Below are positions 12,205 through 23,562 of a stretch of 64,000 bases of DNA, piece by piece (the first letter of the stretch is position 1; the number at the start of each line of letters is the position of its first letter). Under the pieces are notes generated by a model. The model was not told the origin of the DNA, searched no databases, and worked only from the letters and a program-made list of their open reading frames with translations. The DNA lies in the NCBI GenBank assembly GCA_948474755.1, contig CAOLHI010000962.1, positions 372,001 through 436,000 on the forward strand, given 5' to 3'. This stretch comes from Ctenosaura bakeri (Eukaryota; Chordata; Lepidosauria; Squamata; Iguanidae). Both the position numbers and the translations under genes were made by a program.

Positions 12205-12251
12205 GTATGTGTGTGTGTATGTGTATGTATGTATGTGTATATATATATATA
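12205..12251 (+). repeat. Compound (TG)n(TATG)n(TA)n microsatellite
   Basis: GTGTGTGTATGTGTATGTATG runs into ATATATATATAT. Alternating purine-pyrimidine, so Z-DNA-prone and likely polymorphic. Confidence 0.9.
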
Positions 12252-12722
12252 TCTGTGTGGATTAACCTACTGTCCCATTGATACCAGTCCTGAAGGAAAA
12301 TAAAACCAATTTAATCAGTTTCTGGATGTTAAATGGGGTGAGGGTGAAGGATGGCACTATTTTGTCTTTGAGGTCAAGCACTTGACCAAAAGAAACTGGA
12401 AACAGCCAACAGAACTCAATGCAGAGAGAGAGAGAGAGAGTCTCAAGTACGTAGAAAATATTTTTCATCTCATGAAAAATCTCTGTGTATTTAAGCCAGG
12501 AAGTGTTTGTGTGGCCTGCTTCAAGGGAAAATAAAGGAAAAATCAACCTGCCTGGACTTCAAGGAAGTACATCTCAATATTTCATACCCACTTGCCAAGT
12601 TTTGCTTTCCTCTGGGAAAGGCCACAGGAATATTTCCCAGCTAAAGCTTATAGCCCTGTAAAAAAAAAGAAAGAAAGAAAACTACAATAACATCTACTCA
12701 GATGTCTTGGATTGATTAGATA

Positions 12723-12754
12723 ACTAGCATCCATTGCCTGAGGTCCCTTCTTCA
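12723..12754 (-). repeat. Right arm of a perfect 32-bp inverted repeat
   Basis: Reads ACTAGCATCCATTGCCTGAG onward and ends CTTCTTCA, the exact reverse complement of 10617-10648. Inner flanks differ between arms (GATTAGATA here, GGCTGGAAAG at the left arm). Confidence 0.85.
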
Positions 12755-12839
12755 CTGCCAATATCTCTCTGTGTTAACAATGAGGATTGGTTCTAATTGG
12801 AAAACAATAAAAAACTGTTGCCTGGTTCAAGGTTTCCCT

Positions 12840-13440
12840 ACTGTGAACAAGGTATTTGAGACCATGGTGGTAATCCAACTTCAAATGGAGTATCTTGAGC
12901 CATTCCAATCCAGATTTAGACGTGAATTTGATACTAAAATTTGACTTCTCTCTGATCCATGCTTGTTAAAGTTCCAGACTGGACTACTGTGCTCACTCAA
13001 CTGCCCTTGCAAATTTTTCAGAAATGCCAGCTGACTCAGAATTTGGCTGCCCAAATTTCTGATTAATTTACTTAGATGAAGCTGATGAACCCAATTCACG
13101 TTGTTGGATATCACTTTTAAAATACTTAAACAGATCGGGTCTCCAATGCTTCTTCTAGTATCATCCGACCAAAACATTTAGACCTTCTCGTCTTCTGGCT
13201 GTAAAGCAAAAACTTTTGCAAAGCAAAGGGCTTCCTTCTCTGTGATGGAGTTCACCTTCTACAATGCTGAGATGCCAATGTCATATCTTTTCTTGCATCA
13301 AACCACAATGTTTTTGTTTGTCCCAGGTTTTTAAGTGTTAAATACTATTTGAGTTGATTTTGGATTGATTGGACATTTGTCAGTTTTCTGGCTAAATGGA
13401 ATTTATTTATACATCTTTTTGTGTTAATTTTATGGTTGGT
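12840..13440 (+). mobile_element. Decayed LINE reverse-transcriptase end (L2/CR1 clade)
   Basis: TTCCAGACTGGACTACTGTG, then AACTGCCCTTGCAAATTTTT and GACTCAGAATTTGGCTGCCC, follows the order of LINE sequence encoding the LDYCNALYxGLP...QLVQNAAAR stretch at the end of L2/CR1-clade reverse transcriptase. A T-rich 3'-UTR-like tail follows to about 13440. The frame is destroyed by stops and indels; an old dead copy. Confidence 0.55.
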
Positions 13441-13453
13441 TCATCTTGTATTG

Positions 13454-13675
13454 GAGCACCAGTGTGGTACAGAGTTTTAGACTGGGGTTTTGGGAGATCA
13501 GGGTTCAAACCCTGTTTAGCCATGAAAACCACTGGGTGACCTTGGACAAGTTACACTGTCTCAACCTCAGACGAGGGAAGTGGCAAAATTCTTCTGAACA
13601 AATCTGGCCATGAAAACCTCATTATAGGTTTGCCTTAGAGTTGTCATGAGTTGGAAATTACTTGAAGGCACACAA
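13454..13675 (+). mobile_element. tRNA-derived SINE (Sauria type)
   Basis: GAGCACCAGTGTGGTACAGA head, B-box-like GGTTCAAACCC, TGGGTGACCTTGGACAAGTT, GAACAAATCTGGCCATGAAA, and the 3' tail TTGTCATGAGTTGGAAATTA / CTTGAAGGCACACAA. Full-length and moderately diverged. The tail resembles the end of the BovB-like LINE at 61.86-62.2 kb. Confidence 0.9.
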
Positions 13676-14557
13676 TATTCAATACATTGCATTGGTTTTT
13701 AGAGCAAATCATATCTTTATCTGCAATCTCTCTAGTATCCTCCTGATGTTGGATACTGTGACTCACTAATCCCTGTGACCATAATAATGTTGATATTCAA
13801 AAAGAAGGTAGGGTTCCAAATTCTTGTCTTAAAAAATGCCTGTACTGTTTTGCTATTTCAGTTTCAGCACTGCTGTCTTAAATGTTAATCTGTTAAATCA
13901 GCTTCTGAAACCACAAGGGGGAATGTACGTGGGAGAGATAGGGAGGGTTAATCCTGTCAGATAAAATTAACAATTCATCCCTCAACACATCCCTTTGTCA
14001 GGAAAATCAAAGTATTATTTCCAGCCTTCTTCTTGATAACCTTTTCAGTCTTACAGCTTACAGCTTACAGCCTACAGTTTACAGCTTCCGGAGAGAAAAC
14101 ACAGGGCGGTATCTGGGGCAGACTCAGCTTCATTTTGGGAGAAGAGATTACTGAAGTGTTGCAATTTTTAAAATATTTTATATTTTTAAAAAAATATTTA
14201 TGCACCAATGGGAGAGCATTGAATGGAGACATCCATAGTATGCTTAAGCATATCCTCTGTCCCACCTCAGATCTCTAGAGAAAAATCCATTTAAAGCATT
14301 CCATGAGATTTCTAGCAATTTCTTAAAGCCAAATTCCAGCAACTGTATTGCAGTCTCGATCTAGATGTTCTTTTTCTTCAGTCCATATTGTTACCTTTTT
14401 CTTTCAACATTATACACAGAAGAAAAGAAAACATAGATCAAGACTATAGTGCAATTAGTGGAATTGGCTTTAGAAAGTTGCTAGATATCTCATGGAAATT
14501 GATAAATGGGGTTTTCCATATCTGCATTGTGAAGAAGGGTGATAATATGGACATAAT
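13676..14557. other. Unassigned, with a short (CTTACAG)n tandem
   Basis: At 14050-14086 there are about five imperfect copies of CTTACAG. Otherwise no feature I can support. Confidence 0.55.
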
Positions 14558-15013
14558 GGCCATTTCTGCACGGGGTTTTAAACATGGGGCAGAGCGTCCT
14601 CCATGGAGGACGTCTGCACCTGGGAGCAGACTGGGTCGGACCTACTTTACGTAGATCTGCACCCCAGTCCACTCCGGAACGACCCCAAGTGGTCGTCCAG
14701 CATGCTTTTGAAAGACCACTAAAAACAGGTCTTTCAAAAGTATGGAGCGCACCACTGCAAGCCTGCTCCCTTATGCAGATTTGCAGACCCACGTTGGTGC
14801 GAGCCTGCGATCTACTGAGGGTGGGCTTTAGGCTGGCGAGCTTCAGCGGTTGGTCAAGACCCTTCAGCGGTTGGAAGCCACCATTTTCATCCCCGGAGCA
14901 GTGTGGAGCGGTGGCCACGCACTGCTCCGGACAAGTGTGGACCGGACCGGGGAGCCCAAAATTCCAGTGAGTAGCATCACGGGGCGATTCCCTTGCCCCA
15001 TGCGGAAATGGCC
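14558..15013 (+). mobile_element. MITE family B, copy B1, with AAT target duplication
   Basis: Starts GGCCATTTCTGCACGGGG and ends CCCCATGCGGAAATGGCC, near-perfect inverted ends. AAT lies directly outside both ends (14555-14557 and 15014-15016) as a direct repeat. The interior is GC-rich and contains a 13-bp stem hairpin: CTTTTGAAAGACC (14705-14717), 10-nt loop, GGTCTTTCAAAAG (14728-14740). No coding capacity; reading frames across it are artefacts. Same family as 37114-37609, 47265-47816 and 58769-59203. Confidence 0.92.
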
Positions 15014-15016
15014 AAT

Positions 15017-16990
15017 GTTAGGCACAATGGGCAGCTTTTCCCTGGAGCACAACTCAGCCAAAAGTTAAACATCAGTGGGAGATTCAAAATAATTTTTAAA
15101 AAATCTTTTGTTCAATCCAGGCTGAAACCAAGAGACATCTGGGGGAATCCCAAAACAGACGTGCAGAACAAAGAACCGTGTACACGTTTATACTTTCCAT
15201 AAGGAAAAGAATTAGCATACTATATTACATCACCTTCTACTTAAGACCTCGTGGGATTCAGGTGTCTAGGCATGAGCTTTGACCCCGTCATGTAGTGACC
15301 CCCCTAATACATCAGCCACTTAGCACCTATCTGTTGTTTATCCAAAGTGATGTCTGCTTACATTCCTTAACAGGGAAGCCTGGCACTTTGTTATCTGTAA
15401 TATATATTCCATTCTTCATGCCTCTATGTCTCCCAAATCAAGCTGTTGCCTCTTCCAGGTTGCCTCTGTTAATAGCAAAGCAGCCTAGTAACTCAAAGGG
15501 CATTGGGGAAAACACTGCAGAAGCCTGGTCTTGATTCCCTTTTCCTATCAATGCTACTCTAGTCCCATCATTCTCAGGCTTACAGGTTTCTTTATAAATA
15601 AGTCTTTGTAAGTGAATTAAATAAAAAGGCCAGCAAATTGTCTTAAACATGTCTGCTTTTGTATGTTTGTGTGCTTTTTTAAATCCAGAAATCAATTTTC
15701 CTAGCAGAGCAAGATTCCAAATCCTACCCACCCCGTTTCTCACCCTTTTTTTTTCTTTTTGCATCTTTTTAGAAACTTTCCTAAGAGAAATGGAGTTAGG
15801 CCTTTTTTTTTTCTTTTTCTTTTCCATTTTGACCCTCAAAGATCAGTAATAACAACAATGCTTCTGAAAGTGGACAGTTTGATGTGTTATTTTGCTCAAT
15901 GAATTTATGCCATTTCTCCAAAAATTATTCCACTGTAACACAACAAAGCCTCATATGTAGTGAGGGGCCTATTTTGTTACGCCCTTATCAGCAGTTCTGG
16001 AAGAAACTTGTATTCATTTCATTTAGTTTCACTGAGCAAAGGTTGTTTTTACAAACTACTGTTAAACTTGTCTGTCTGAATTATGCTGATGTTGATCTGT
16101 AAAGTGGGGATTTCCAAGTTCTCTTCCATTGCATTTCAGTGAATTATTTTGATAGTTTCAGTTCCCACTCAGTCTTAAATCTGCTTGTATGTCCATATAA
16201 AGAATTTGTTATATTCTTGTACAGTTTGGATACTTGATGTTTGATTATGTCTTGAAGTTCCACACACATTTCAATAACTGTTAGAGACCTTGGTGGTCAC
16301 CTTTTCCTATGTATGCTATTAGATAAAGTGATTGTTTGAAATTTACAGAGCTAAGACATCTTGATGCCCTCTAGTGCATTAACTATATAACTATATACTA
16401 TAACATTCATTTGTTATAGGCTTACCTGTATGGAAGACATTTTTCCTTCTGGATAGTCCTTTTGCCTCTGTCCTTTGTATTATTTTATCTTGACAATTAG
16501 AAAAAATTAATCCATACAGCATATTTATTGGGGTCTCTATGATGCCATGTATCCTGCTGGCAACATCTCTGTTAATAATATTAAATGTTTCAACTTAACA
16601 TTCAGCTTCAATTGTAGTCGACAACAAAGAAATCTGGAACTGCATCACTGTTCATACTTATTTTTATATTTAATTAATTACTTTTTTATTTATATCTACT
16701 TAGAAGATAATGTCTCTGTTACTAACTCCTTCCAATCCATGCAGCATCTGCCAACTGAGGGAATTATCTCTCTGTCTCATGGTAGTAGTGGCCTCACATT
16801 AAAGTAAGAGCAATAATGGTCCCTGCCATGTCAACTATGGATCTGGCACAAGCAAACTATGGGTTTAAGTTGTGTCTCCTGGAATCCGGTCATTACTTAG
16901 TACTAAACAGATTGACTTCCTCCTTTTCTTTCATTATTTTCTTCAGAAAAAATATGGGTTCTTCTTTGGAATAATAATAAAAAAAGAGGG
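15017..16990. other. Unassigned AT-rich DNA
   Basis: Pyrimidine-rich stretches (for example TTTTTTTTTTCTTTTTCTTT near 15804) but no exon, RNA gene or clear repeat family. Confidence 0.5.
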
Positions 16991-16999
16991 GGGAGGGAA

Positions 17000-17195
17000 T
17001 GAAGCAGCACTTGTAAGACAAATTGGTGTTTATTTTTGCATGAGCTTTCATGGATATAAACTCACTTCTTTGGATGCACAAAAGCTCATGCAAAAATAGA
17101 AAGCAGTTAATCTTAATGGTGCTCCTACATTCCTTTTCCCCCACCCTCCCTTCCTTCTTTTTATGCTGCAAGAGGCTAACATGGCTACTTCTTTG
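17000..17195 (+). repeat. Dispersed repeat 3' end with hairpin
   Basis: TTTTTGCATGAGCTTTCATG and AAAGCTCATGCAAAAATA form an imperfect hairpin around AACTCACTTCTTTGGATGCA. AATCTTAATGGTGCTCCTAC and GAGGCTAACATGGCTACTTC follow. This matches a common reptile repeat ending (GAAAGCTCATGCAAA...GTTAGTCTTTAAGGTGC..ACTAACACGGCTAC). Comparable in layout to 3070-3245. Class uncertain. Confidence 0.5.
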
Positions 17196-17892
17196 AATTG
17201 AAGGCAGGACATATTTGAATATATTAATAAAGAAGACTTGTTTCACAAGCTGTCTTCAGTGAAACCTCAAATCAACCACACTCTTCTTCAGAAATTCTGA
17301 TCTGTAGAACAGTATCAGATGGATCTGCTGCCTTCTGAAGAAAGGGGGAAATGAAAGAGACATACATTCAACAAGGGATGAAATTCCCAGCAGCAGATCT
17401 AATCATCCCCTTACTCTTTAAAAAAAAAAAAAGATTTCCTAATGTGAGGCCTGAAAGTTATTAGCAATTTTTCAAGAATTTGCCAGGCTATTTCCAAACA
17501 TTGACAGACTTGTGGGTTGTTGAGAAAAACACCAGCCAATGAATGCTCTCTCACTATAGGCTCATTTGTTGGTCAACATCAAAGTGCTGGTCAACACTTT
17601 CTAAACAATCCAGATTCCCACCCACCCCCAGATCTTTTTTGGGCCATACCAAGGACAAGCTGGCAAGTGTTTTGGATTATGGCCCTGCCTGACAGGTAGG
17701 AGCTACTTCCTGTCCACGTCTTTCTTCCCTGCTTTGACAACAGAAAATCTTCCATCACCTTCCTTCATGCAGAGATGGAGTGTTATTTCTGCCATTTTTC
17801 CAAAGTAGTCAAGGTATGTTGGGAGGTAATTAAACATATCCTAGTAGGAAACTGGTTAATTAAAACAGTTATGAAATCTGAGCAGTCTGGGG
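17196..17892. other. Unassigned non-coding DNA
   Basis: No supportable feature beyond a short A run near 17420. Confidence 0.5.
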
Positions 17893-18042
17893 GGCCTTCT
17901 GCACTACACTGTTATAGTGCTATTAGTCCACTTTCAACATCCTATGGAATCCTGAGGTTTGCAGTTTAGGGAGGAGCATTCAGAATTCTCAGTCAAAGAA
18001 CTCTTTGGCGTCAGTAAACTTCAGACCCCAGAATTCCACAGG
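17893..18042. mobile_element. Palindromic MITE family P, 3'-truncated
   Basis: GGCCTTCTGCACTACACTG start, GTTATAGTGCTATTAGTCCA, ATGGAATCCTGAGGTTTGCA, then the start of the returning arm (CCCCAGAATTCCACAGGA). The last ~40 bp of the right arm are missing; a CR1 fragment begins at the break. Confidence 0.85.
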
Positions 18043-18138
18043 AACATATCCCACTGTTGAGCAGCTCAGGAAATTCCTCCTTATGTTTAGCTGGAATCTC
18101 TTTTTCTATAGTTTGAAGCCATTGCTCCATGTCTAGGG
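18043..18138 (-). mobile_element. CR1-like LINE fragment, antisense
   Basis: CCACTGTTGAGCAGCTCAGG, AATTCCTCCTTATGTTTAGC, TGGAATCTCTTTTTCTATAG and GAAGCCATTGCTCCATGTC match the reverse complement of the CR1 3' region. The longer copy at 39.19-39.67 kb contains the same block. Internal fragment only. Confidence 0.7.
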
Positions 18139-19424
18139 GTGCAAAGCCATGTTAATTTCTCCTTTATTTCCCCATTTTTTCAGTTCTAATACTTGACAAC
18201 TAGTTCAAACTAGTCTAACCATACTGTAGGTAATGTTCTTCAGTTATCATCAAAAGGTTTCTTAGTTAACTGTTTAGCAGTTTTTTCACACATTGTTTTT
18301 CACATCCAAGTTATACATTCGCAAATACAACACCCCTACAACAACTAAATATATAACAGAACATTTTATTAAAGTTGCTTTACCACAGAAACAATCCATA
18401 ATAACCTCTGTGTGTGTTGAACTGCAGCTTCATCCATTTGGGTTCTGGATGCCACGGTGTTAAAGATGCAGAACATTTTAAAGAAGACTAGACAGATTTA
18501 CTCATAAATCCCTATGCCATCAAAATATGCCAGATGTGCTCCTTGCAAATAGCCAGGAGGTGGCAGCAGAACCCTTCCACTTCTCTCTCTATATTAAGTT
18601 TTTACAAACTGTACAAGGAAAAGAAAGGAGGAGGGAATGGTGGAGAAAAACAAGAAGAAAGAGTTGGTACCGATTAGAGAGATGATATAAATATAACTTT
18701 AGCACCAAAGGGTTTTTTGACTGATATCATTAGCATTAGTGTTCATAAGGAATTCCTCCAGAAAACCCTGATCTGAATCCCTAGGCCAGGTTTGGTCCAT
18801 GATATTATTTCATCCAGTCTCTGGATGCTGTAAGCTTAGGGTTCAAGGCTGCCATTCCAGCAACACAGTGCGCTCTTCACTTGCTCCTCATGCAGCAATG
18901 CTTTCTTCTCTGAACTTGGATGGTTAGTATAGCAGTTGTAGTAAATTTTGAAAAACACAGTTATCATGGAAGCCCTGGCAATCACATCCTCAAGAAAAAT
19001 CTATAAAAATGCAGGCAATTGTGTTAGTACATAGCAGCAAAACAGTCTAAGAAGTTTTCATCTCTACCAAGAACGTGTCATTTTCTTTTTTTTTTAAGCT
19101 AATGGGTCTTATTTGCTCATTGAAGGATAAAAGCCACACCAAAATACTTTACATCAGCCTCATCTAAGTTGTGGGATCCTAAACTATTTAATTACAGATC
19201 TCCTGGGCAGTACAGCAGACAGTACAATCTCTCTTGCATTCTGTATTAATTAGTATCTGTTCCCTCAGCCCTTCCCCAAATGTCTAATATTGAAAAACTT
19301 GGCCATCACTGATGGGCTATATTGGGAGCTTTAGAAGGCAAAAAGTTTATAATTATTATGTATTAGATGGGCATATACACAAACAATATACCAGAAGATA
19401 AATAATAGCCTCTTACCACACTAT
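18139..19424. other. Unassigned non-coding DNA
   Basis: No exon, RNA gene or clear repeat recognised. Confidence 0.5.
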
Positions 19425-19789
19425 GGCCCAATGGCGCTTCATCCTGATCCCATCCTGGCAGTGCTGAAACCTGAACGTTCCCCACCACACCCGGTCAGCT
19501 CTTGCATTAGGGACACTTGTCTTCCTTCAGCAGTACAGCAAGAATGGTGGGTTGTTTTCCTGCCATTTCTTGCACTATACTATGAAAGGAAGCACTTTAG
19601 TGCTTCTGCCCTTACTGCATGCCCACAGCTGACAGGATTGTTGCAGGAAAGGGGGCCATTGCAGATTTCTTTCCAATAATGGTATAGGGTGTAACAGCAG
19701 TGGATGGGGACATGACAACAGTGGGACTGCAATGACATTGTGCAATGGCATGTATCCTGGACCGGAAGCAGCATCGTGCAGTAAGTGCC
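19425..19789. mobile_element. Degenerate MITE, family A/C (copy C4)
   Basis: Starts GGCCCAATGGCGCTTCATCC and ends GCATCGTGCAGTAAGTGCC, a decayed form of the GTGCAGAAAGGGCC end. Interior pieces such as ACACTTGTCTTCCTTCAGCA and GGGACTGCAATGACATTGTG recall the C copies at 55.5 kb and 63.65 kb. No exact target duplication. Older than the other copies. Confidence 0.5.
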
Positions 19790-20287
19790 ATAGTTTATAA
19801 GGAATGAACTAAATAACATTCTTAAATAAACAACATCCTTCTGATTGCTCAAGTATAAAATGCAATGCCATTCCTGAATATTTACCTAAGTTATTATAAA
19901 ACTTGAATACTAAATTATTAAGAGAGAACACTGCATGTGCACATATACCCAAATTTGAAGGCAGTTAAGGAACTCATGTTCAGAGCCTGGGAAAGAGAAT
20001 TACTTCATGGATTACTAGTTTGGGGTCTGTGGGTTCCTGCTGCACTCTAAATTAATTCTGTACAATTGTAAATGCATCAGGATATATTCAGAATGGTGAT
20101 GTCACATCTAGGTCCCACTGAAATCAAATGGAACAAGTCAGTTGTGATTCTTTCCAGTGATTTCAAAGTTATTTCACTGAGAAACTTGAGGCAACTGGCC
20201 TTTAAACAGAAGCTTAACCACGGGTTACTCAATGTTGCTCTACATAATGTTTAAACTGTGTCCATTCAAGCCCCAACCATTGTCCTA

Positions 20288-20394
20288 GGCCGTTTCCTCA
20301 GTAGACTGTTATAGATCTGGGAGCAAACCCCAGGATTCCATAGGATGTTGCAAGTGGAATAATAGCGCTATAACAGTCTAGTGTGGAAATGGCC
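20288..20394. mobile_element. Palindromic MITE family P, internally deleted, CTA target duplication
   Basis: GGCCGTTTCCTCAGTAGACTG at the left and AGTCTAGTGTGGAAATGGCC at the right, with GATGTTGCAAGTGGAATAAT in the returning arm. CTA flanks both ends as a direct repeat (20285-20287 and 20395-20397). Only 107 bp: most of the left arm and centre are deleted. Confidence 0.88.
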
Positions 20395-20397
20395 CTA

Positions 20398-21464
20398 GTA
20401 ATGAAGGGATTGGCATCTCCATTATATGCTAGTAGTGTCAGGAAAAAAAATCTCCCGTTGTTTTTCTACTGCATTTGAATTTTTAAAAAACACCTCTTCT
20501 TTTTTATTCTGGCCATGACAAATTTCTAGTAAATTAAAAAAAATATATTAAATTCTTTTTAAATATATTAGAACATTAAATTCAAAGCATATAATATTAA
20601 ATTCAAAGCATGGCAAGGGACATATTGTAGCTATTTGCCATACAGGTGTTCAGAATAAGGACTGTCTTAGAAAAAAAGGTGACAAGCTTCGCTAACATAG
20701 CTCAATAAGGATTCAAATCCAGATTTCTGAGTTAAAATTGCAAAGGGCCTGCATGGATGAATCTCTCATTTCTGAATGTTATTTTAAAAAAAAAAAAAAC
20801 TCAAATTCTTTCCATCCCAAACATAAAGGAATTTACACATTTTGATAAATTCTCAGTCAGAAACAAACTGAAATGGAACTCTTACCTGTTCCTATCTGCA
20901 AATCAATGAACTGTCTGAGCACATCAGCTCAACAGAGCCCACCAACTATAGTAGCTTTCATGCACTTCATTAATTAAAATTAAGTATATCTTTTAAACAT
21001 TTTGCAGGATGAGGGCTAGAATGTTATGTAGCTGGTAAGATCAAACCCTTACACAAAAAAGAGTTTATATGAGCTATATGTAAATGTCTATATCCACTGC
21101 CTTATAATTTGTACCATTTGCAGTGAAAGAGAAAAAGAAGTAATAACAAGCCTGTAAAGTTCTGCTTCCCATTCCTCTGTTTGTTTTATTGTCCCTACCA
21201 CTGATTTCTCCGCTGACTTTAACCTGTATGTGTTATAAGGCAGGGATCCTGAATCTCTTTCAACTCAATTCAACTTCAGAGGCATTTGGGGAGGCCACAT
21301 TTCAATGGTAGGCAGGACCATAGGCATAGATATGGGACTAAATCAGAAGCATGCTTTAGTTTAAAGCTCTTAATTGACAGTAATTGAGTCATAGGAAAGG
21401 GTGTTTGACTTCTTTAGATAGGGGAAAATTTTTTACAGAATAATGGTATCATTGGGAAGGCAGC
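20398..21464. other. Unassigned AT-rich DNA
   Basis: A duplicated ATTAAATTCAAAGCAT phrase occurs near 20575-20611. No other supportable feature. Confidence 0.5.
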
Positions 21465-22067
21465 ATAGGTGTCATGCCCTGCCTTGGAGACTGTGGCAGC
21501 GAGGAGGAGGATTCTGACTCCGAGGCAGAGGCTTCCCCAGAGGCTGAAGTGTCCCCAGAAGCTGGTCCAGAGAGAGATAATACACAACAACAACAAGGGC
21601 CTGAGCCAGGGGAACAAATAGAGGAAGACATAGCTGATGCAGCAGAGATGCCGTAAAAGAGAGGGCTTGTGTTGCTCCACCCATTTAAGTAGCAAGCGAG
21701 CCCTAATGAGGGAATACCTGTGGCTACAGCAGCCATAGATAAAAGATGGCTCCAACTGGCCTTTCCTCCCAGTGGCAGCAACTGGTCTCTTTGGCCCTGA
21801 AACCCTGTGCTGTGGTCTTGGAGCTGGTTGTTTTGGAACTCTGCCTGTTTGGGCTATGGTTTGGATTTGCCTCTTTGGATTTGTTTGCTCTCAGCTTCCT
21901 TTCTGTTTGGACATTCTTTGACTCTCACCTTGTAAGTGGCAGCTGTGTTGCTTGTGATTTACTGCCTGCTTGCTGTGAACACAACAATAGGCATCTGAAC
22001 AACCCCAAAGGACCGGATTGGGACTGTATTCATCCTAGTGATCTGAGGTTCCCTACACTGCTATAGG
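21465..22067 (+). mobile_element. Putative solo LTR (about 593 bp) with 5-bp duplication
   Basis: ATAGG occurs as a direct repeat at 21465-21469 and 22063-22067, bracketing a unit that starts TGTCATGCCCTGCC. This suits an LTR retroelement insertion with a 5-bp target duplication. The right end reads CTACACTGCT rather than ending in CA, so the boundary is not canonical. The interior has a G/T-rich second half. I recall similar acidic-ORF sequences in squamate LTR elements, but cannot name the family. No gag, protease, RT or integrase is present. Confidence 0.5.
21474..21656 (+). CDS. Short acidic ORF inside the LTR-like unit
   Basis: A 60-residue open frame starts at the ATG five bases into the LTR-like unit. 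It is extremely acidic and low-complexity: GSEEEDSDSEAEASPEAE, then QQQQGPEPGEQIEED, ending near ADAAEMP. There is no cleavage, membrane or zinc motif. The composition looks like an acidic tail or linker rather than an enzyme. I do not recognise a function. It may be a leader peptide of the retroelement, a fragment of a longer protein, or a chance frame in a GAG/GAA-rich stretch. Because the bias is so strong and there is no internal stop, it deserves checking against other copies of the repeat. Confidence 0.3.
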   Translation: MPCLGDCGSEEEDSDSEAEASPEAEVSPEAGPERDNTQQQQGPEPGEQIEEDIADAAEMP

Positions 22068-23435
22068 TAGTAATTACTCCATCTATAGAGCCCAGAGCAG
22101 GAGTGGGAAAGTGAAATGGACGGGTTGGCTGGATTCCAACAACCCACTTTCACCACGGGCTGGATGACCTACAGGGAAATAGGAATGCCTCTTACTGTAT
22201 AGTCTGGCCACACCTCTGTATACAATCAAGTTCACTTGAAGCTGCTTCTCTCAGGAGCATTCCATCTTTTCCTTCTCAAAAGGGAGCAATCTCATCTCAG
22301 CCATCACTGTCAGGAGCTCCTTGGACTGCTAGATGCTAGGTAGAAGAGATACTTTACCTTCTCTTTCATTTCGTGGAAGGCTTGCAATCCCATCTCTGGT
22401 GGCTGTTCTGAGTCAGCTGAGTTCCAGACTGAGATAGAGACAGTGCCTAGAAGCAAACTGGCTGAAGGAGAATCAGTGAGTCCTCAGTATCCCTAATCAG
22501 AAAAAAGTAACATGTGCAAGCTCAAGTGAATCCCTGGTGTTACCACATTAGAGATGGTGAGACCTCATCTCATTTATGAAGGGGTCTGGAAGAGATCAGG
22601 ATTGGCAAGAAGCCTCAAGCAGGTCTAGTTTGTACTTTCTGTAGCAGGTGTGGGCAACTTCAGAATCCAGGGGCTGACTTTTGGCCTCCTTCACAGGAGG
22701 AGGAGAGAGAAATTGGGACATATCAAGAGTAGTTGAGAAAGTGGGACAGCAGGAGATTTACCAGGGCTGTCTTTGTTCAACTGGAGCAGTTGGAAGATAT
22801 AATTTTGCCTTCCTGGCTCTATGAATTGATTAGGCCTGTGTACCAAAACTTCTCATCTGCAAGGAGTTCTGTTGGGAGGGGTTGAAACTGAAAAGAAACA
22901 TTTGTGGTAGATAAATAATAGTAATAGTATCAATACCCTAAAAATGTCATCTCAGAACTAATTCCCAGGGAGTTCAATGAGACTTACTCTCAGATAAGTG
23001 TGTATAGGATTGCAATCCAAAAAGATAAAACAAATGCTTGAATTAATTGGAGAAATCAAATATGCTAAACAGCTTGTTGATTTTTTTAAAAAGGGAACAA
23101 AATGGATTTTTCCTAAAAAGGAAAGTTAAAATAAGTTTATGAAAAGGAGGATTTATTTCTATAAGGATTTGAGTAATGTTAAAAATCAGGTGTTAAGTAT
23201 CTACTTACATCAGATGTTAAAACATGTTTCAAATATATTCATTCCCCACATGGGACAGTGAGAGGGAACTTCTTTGATTTGCTTCTTCCCCCCAAGCTCC
23301 CTGCTTATGATTGTTGCAGTTTTTAAGAAAAGAAAGATGCTGAGAAGAAGTGAAGGATTATCTGTGTTGATCTGCTACGAATGATTGACTGATTTACTTT
23401 TACATTAACAAGACTTGGTTAATCATTATGCTAAG
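22068..23435. other. Unassigned, with one short dispersed repeat at 22968-23030
   Basis: At 22968-23030, GGGAGTTCAATGAGACTTAC and TAAGTGTGTATAGGATTGCA match a short squamate repeat (usual form TTCAATGGGACTTACT..CAGGTAAGTGTGTATAGGATTGCA). Related pieces lie near 28086-28172, 34500-34605 and 60380-60415. Nothing else supportable. Confidence 0.45.
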
Positions 23436-23562
23436 GCAGAGACAGGAAACCTTATTCCTCCAGATGTTTTGACCTAAAGCTCCACCAGTTCAACACAGCA
23501 TGACCAGTGATAAGGGATAGTAAAAGCTGTAGGCCAAAACATTGAGGGTCAAAGGTCCCCCT
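23436..23562. mobile_element. Palindromic MITE fragment (CCAGATGTTTTGGACTACA type)
   Basis: TCCTCCAGATGTTTTGACCT on the left mirrors GTAGGCCAAAACATTGAGG on the right, with GCATGACCAGTGATAAGGGA in the centre. This is the decayed form of a palindromic repeat common in squamates (CCAGATGTTTTGGACTACAACTCCC..). Single related scraps occur at about 30757-30778 and 38488-38502. Confidence 0.6.

Noticed and set aside
14490..14918. 142-codon minus-strand reading frame and overlapping plus-strand frames
   Set aside because: They lie inside MITE B1. The same translations recur from other B copies on both strands, and the GC-rich MITE simply lacks stops.
21474..21656. Exon of a host acidic nuclear protein
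   Set aside because: It starts at the edge of an LTR-like unit bracketed by a 5-bp duplication; no splice sites or conserved partner exons nearby. Listed only as a low-confidence frame.
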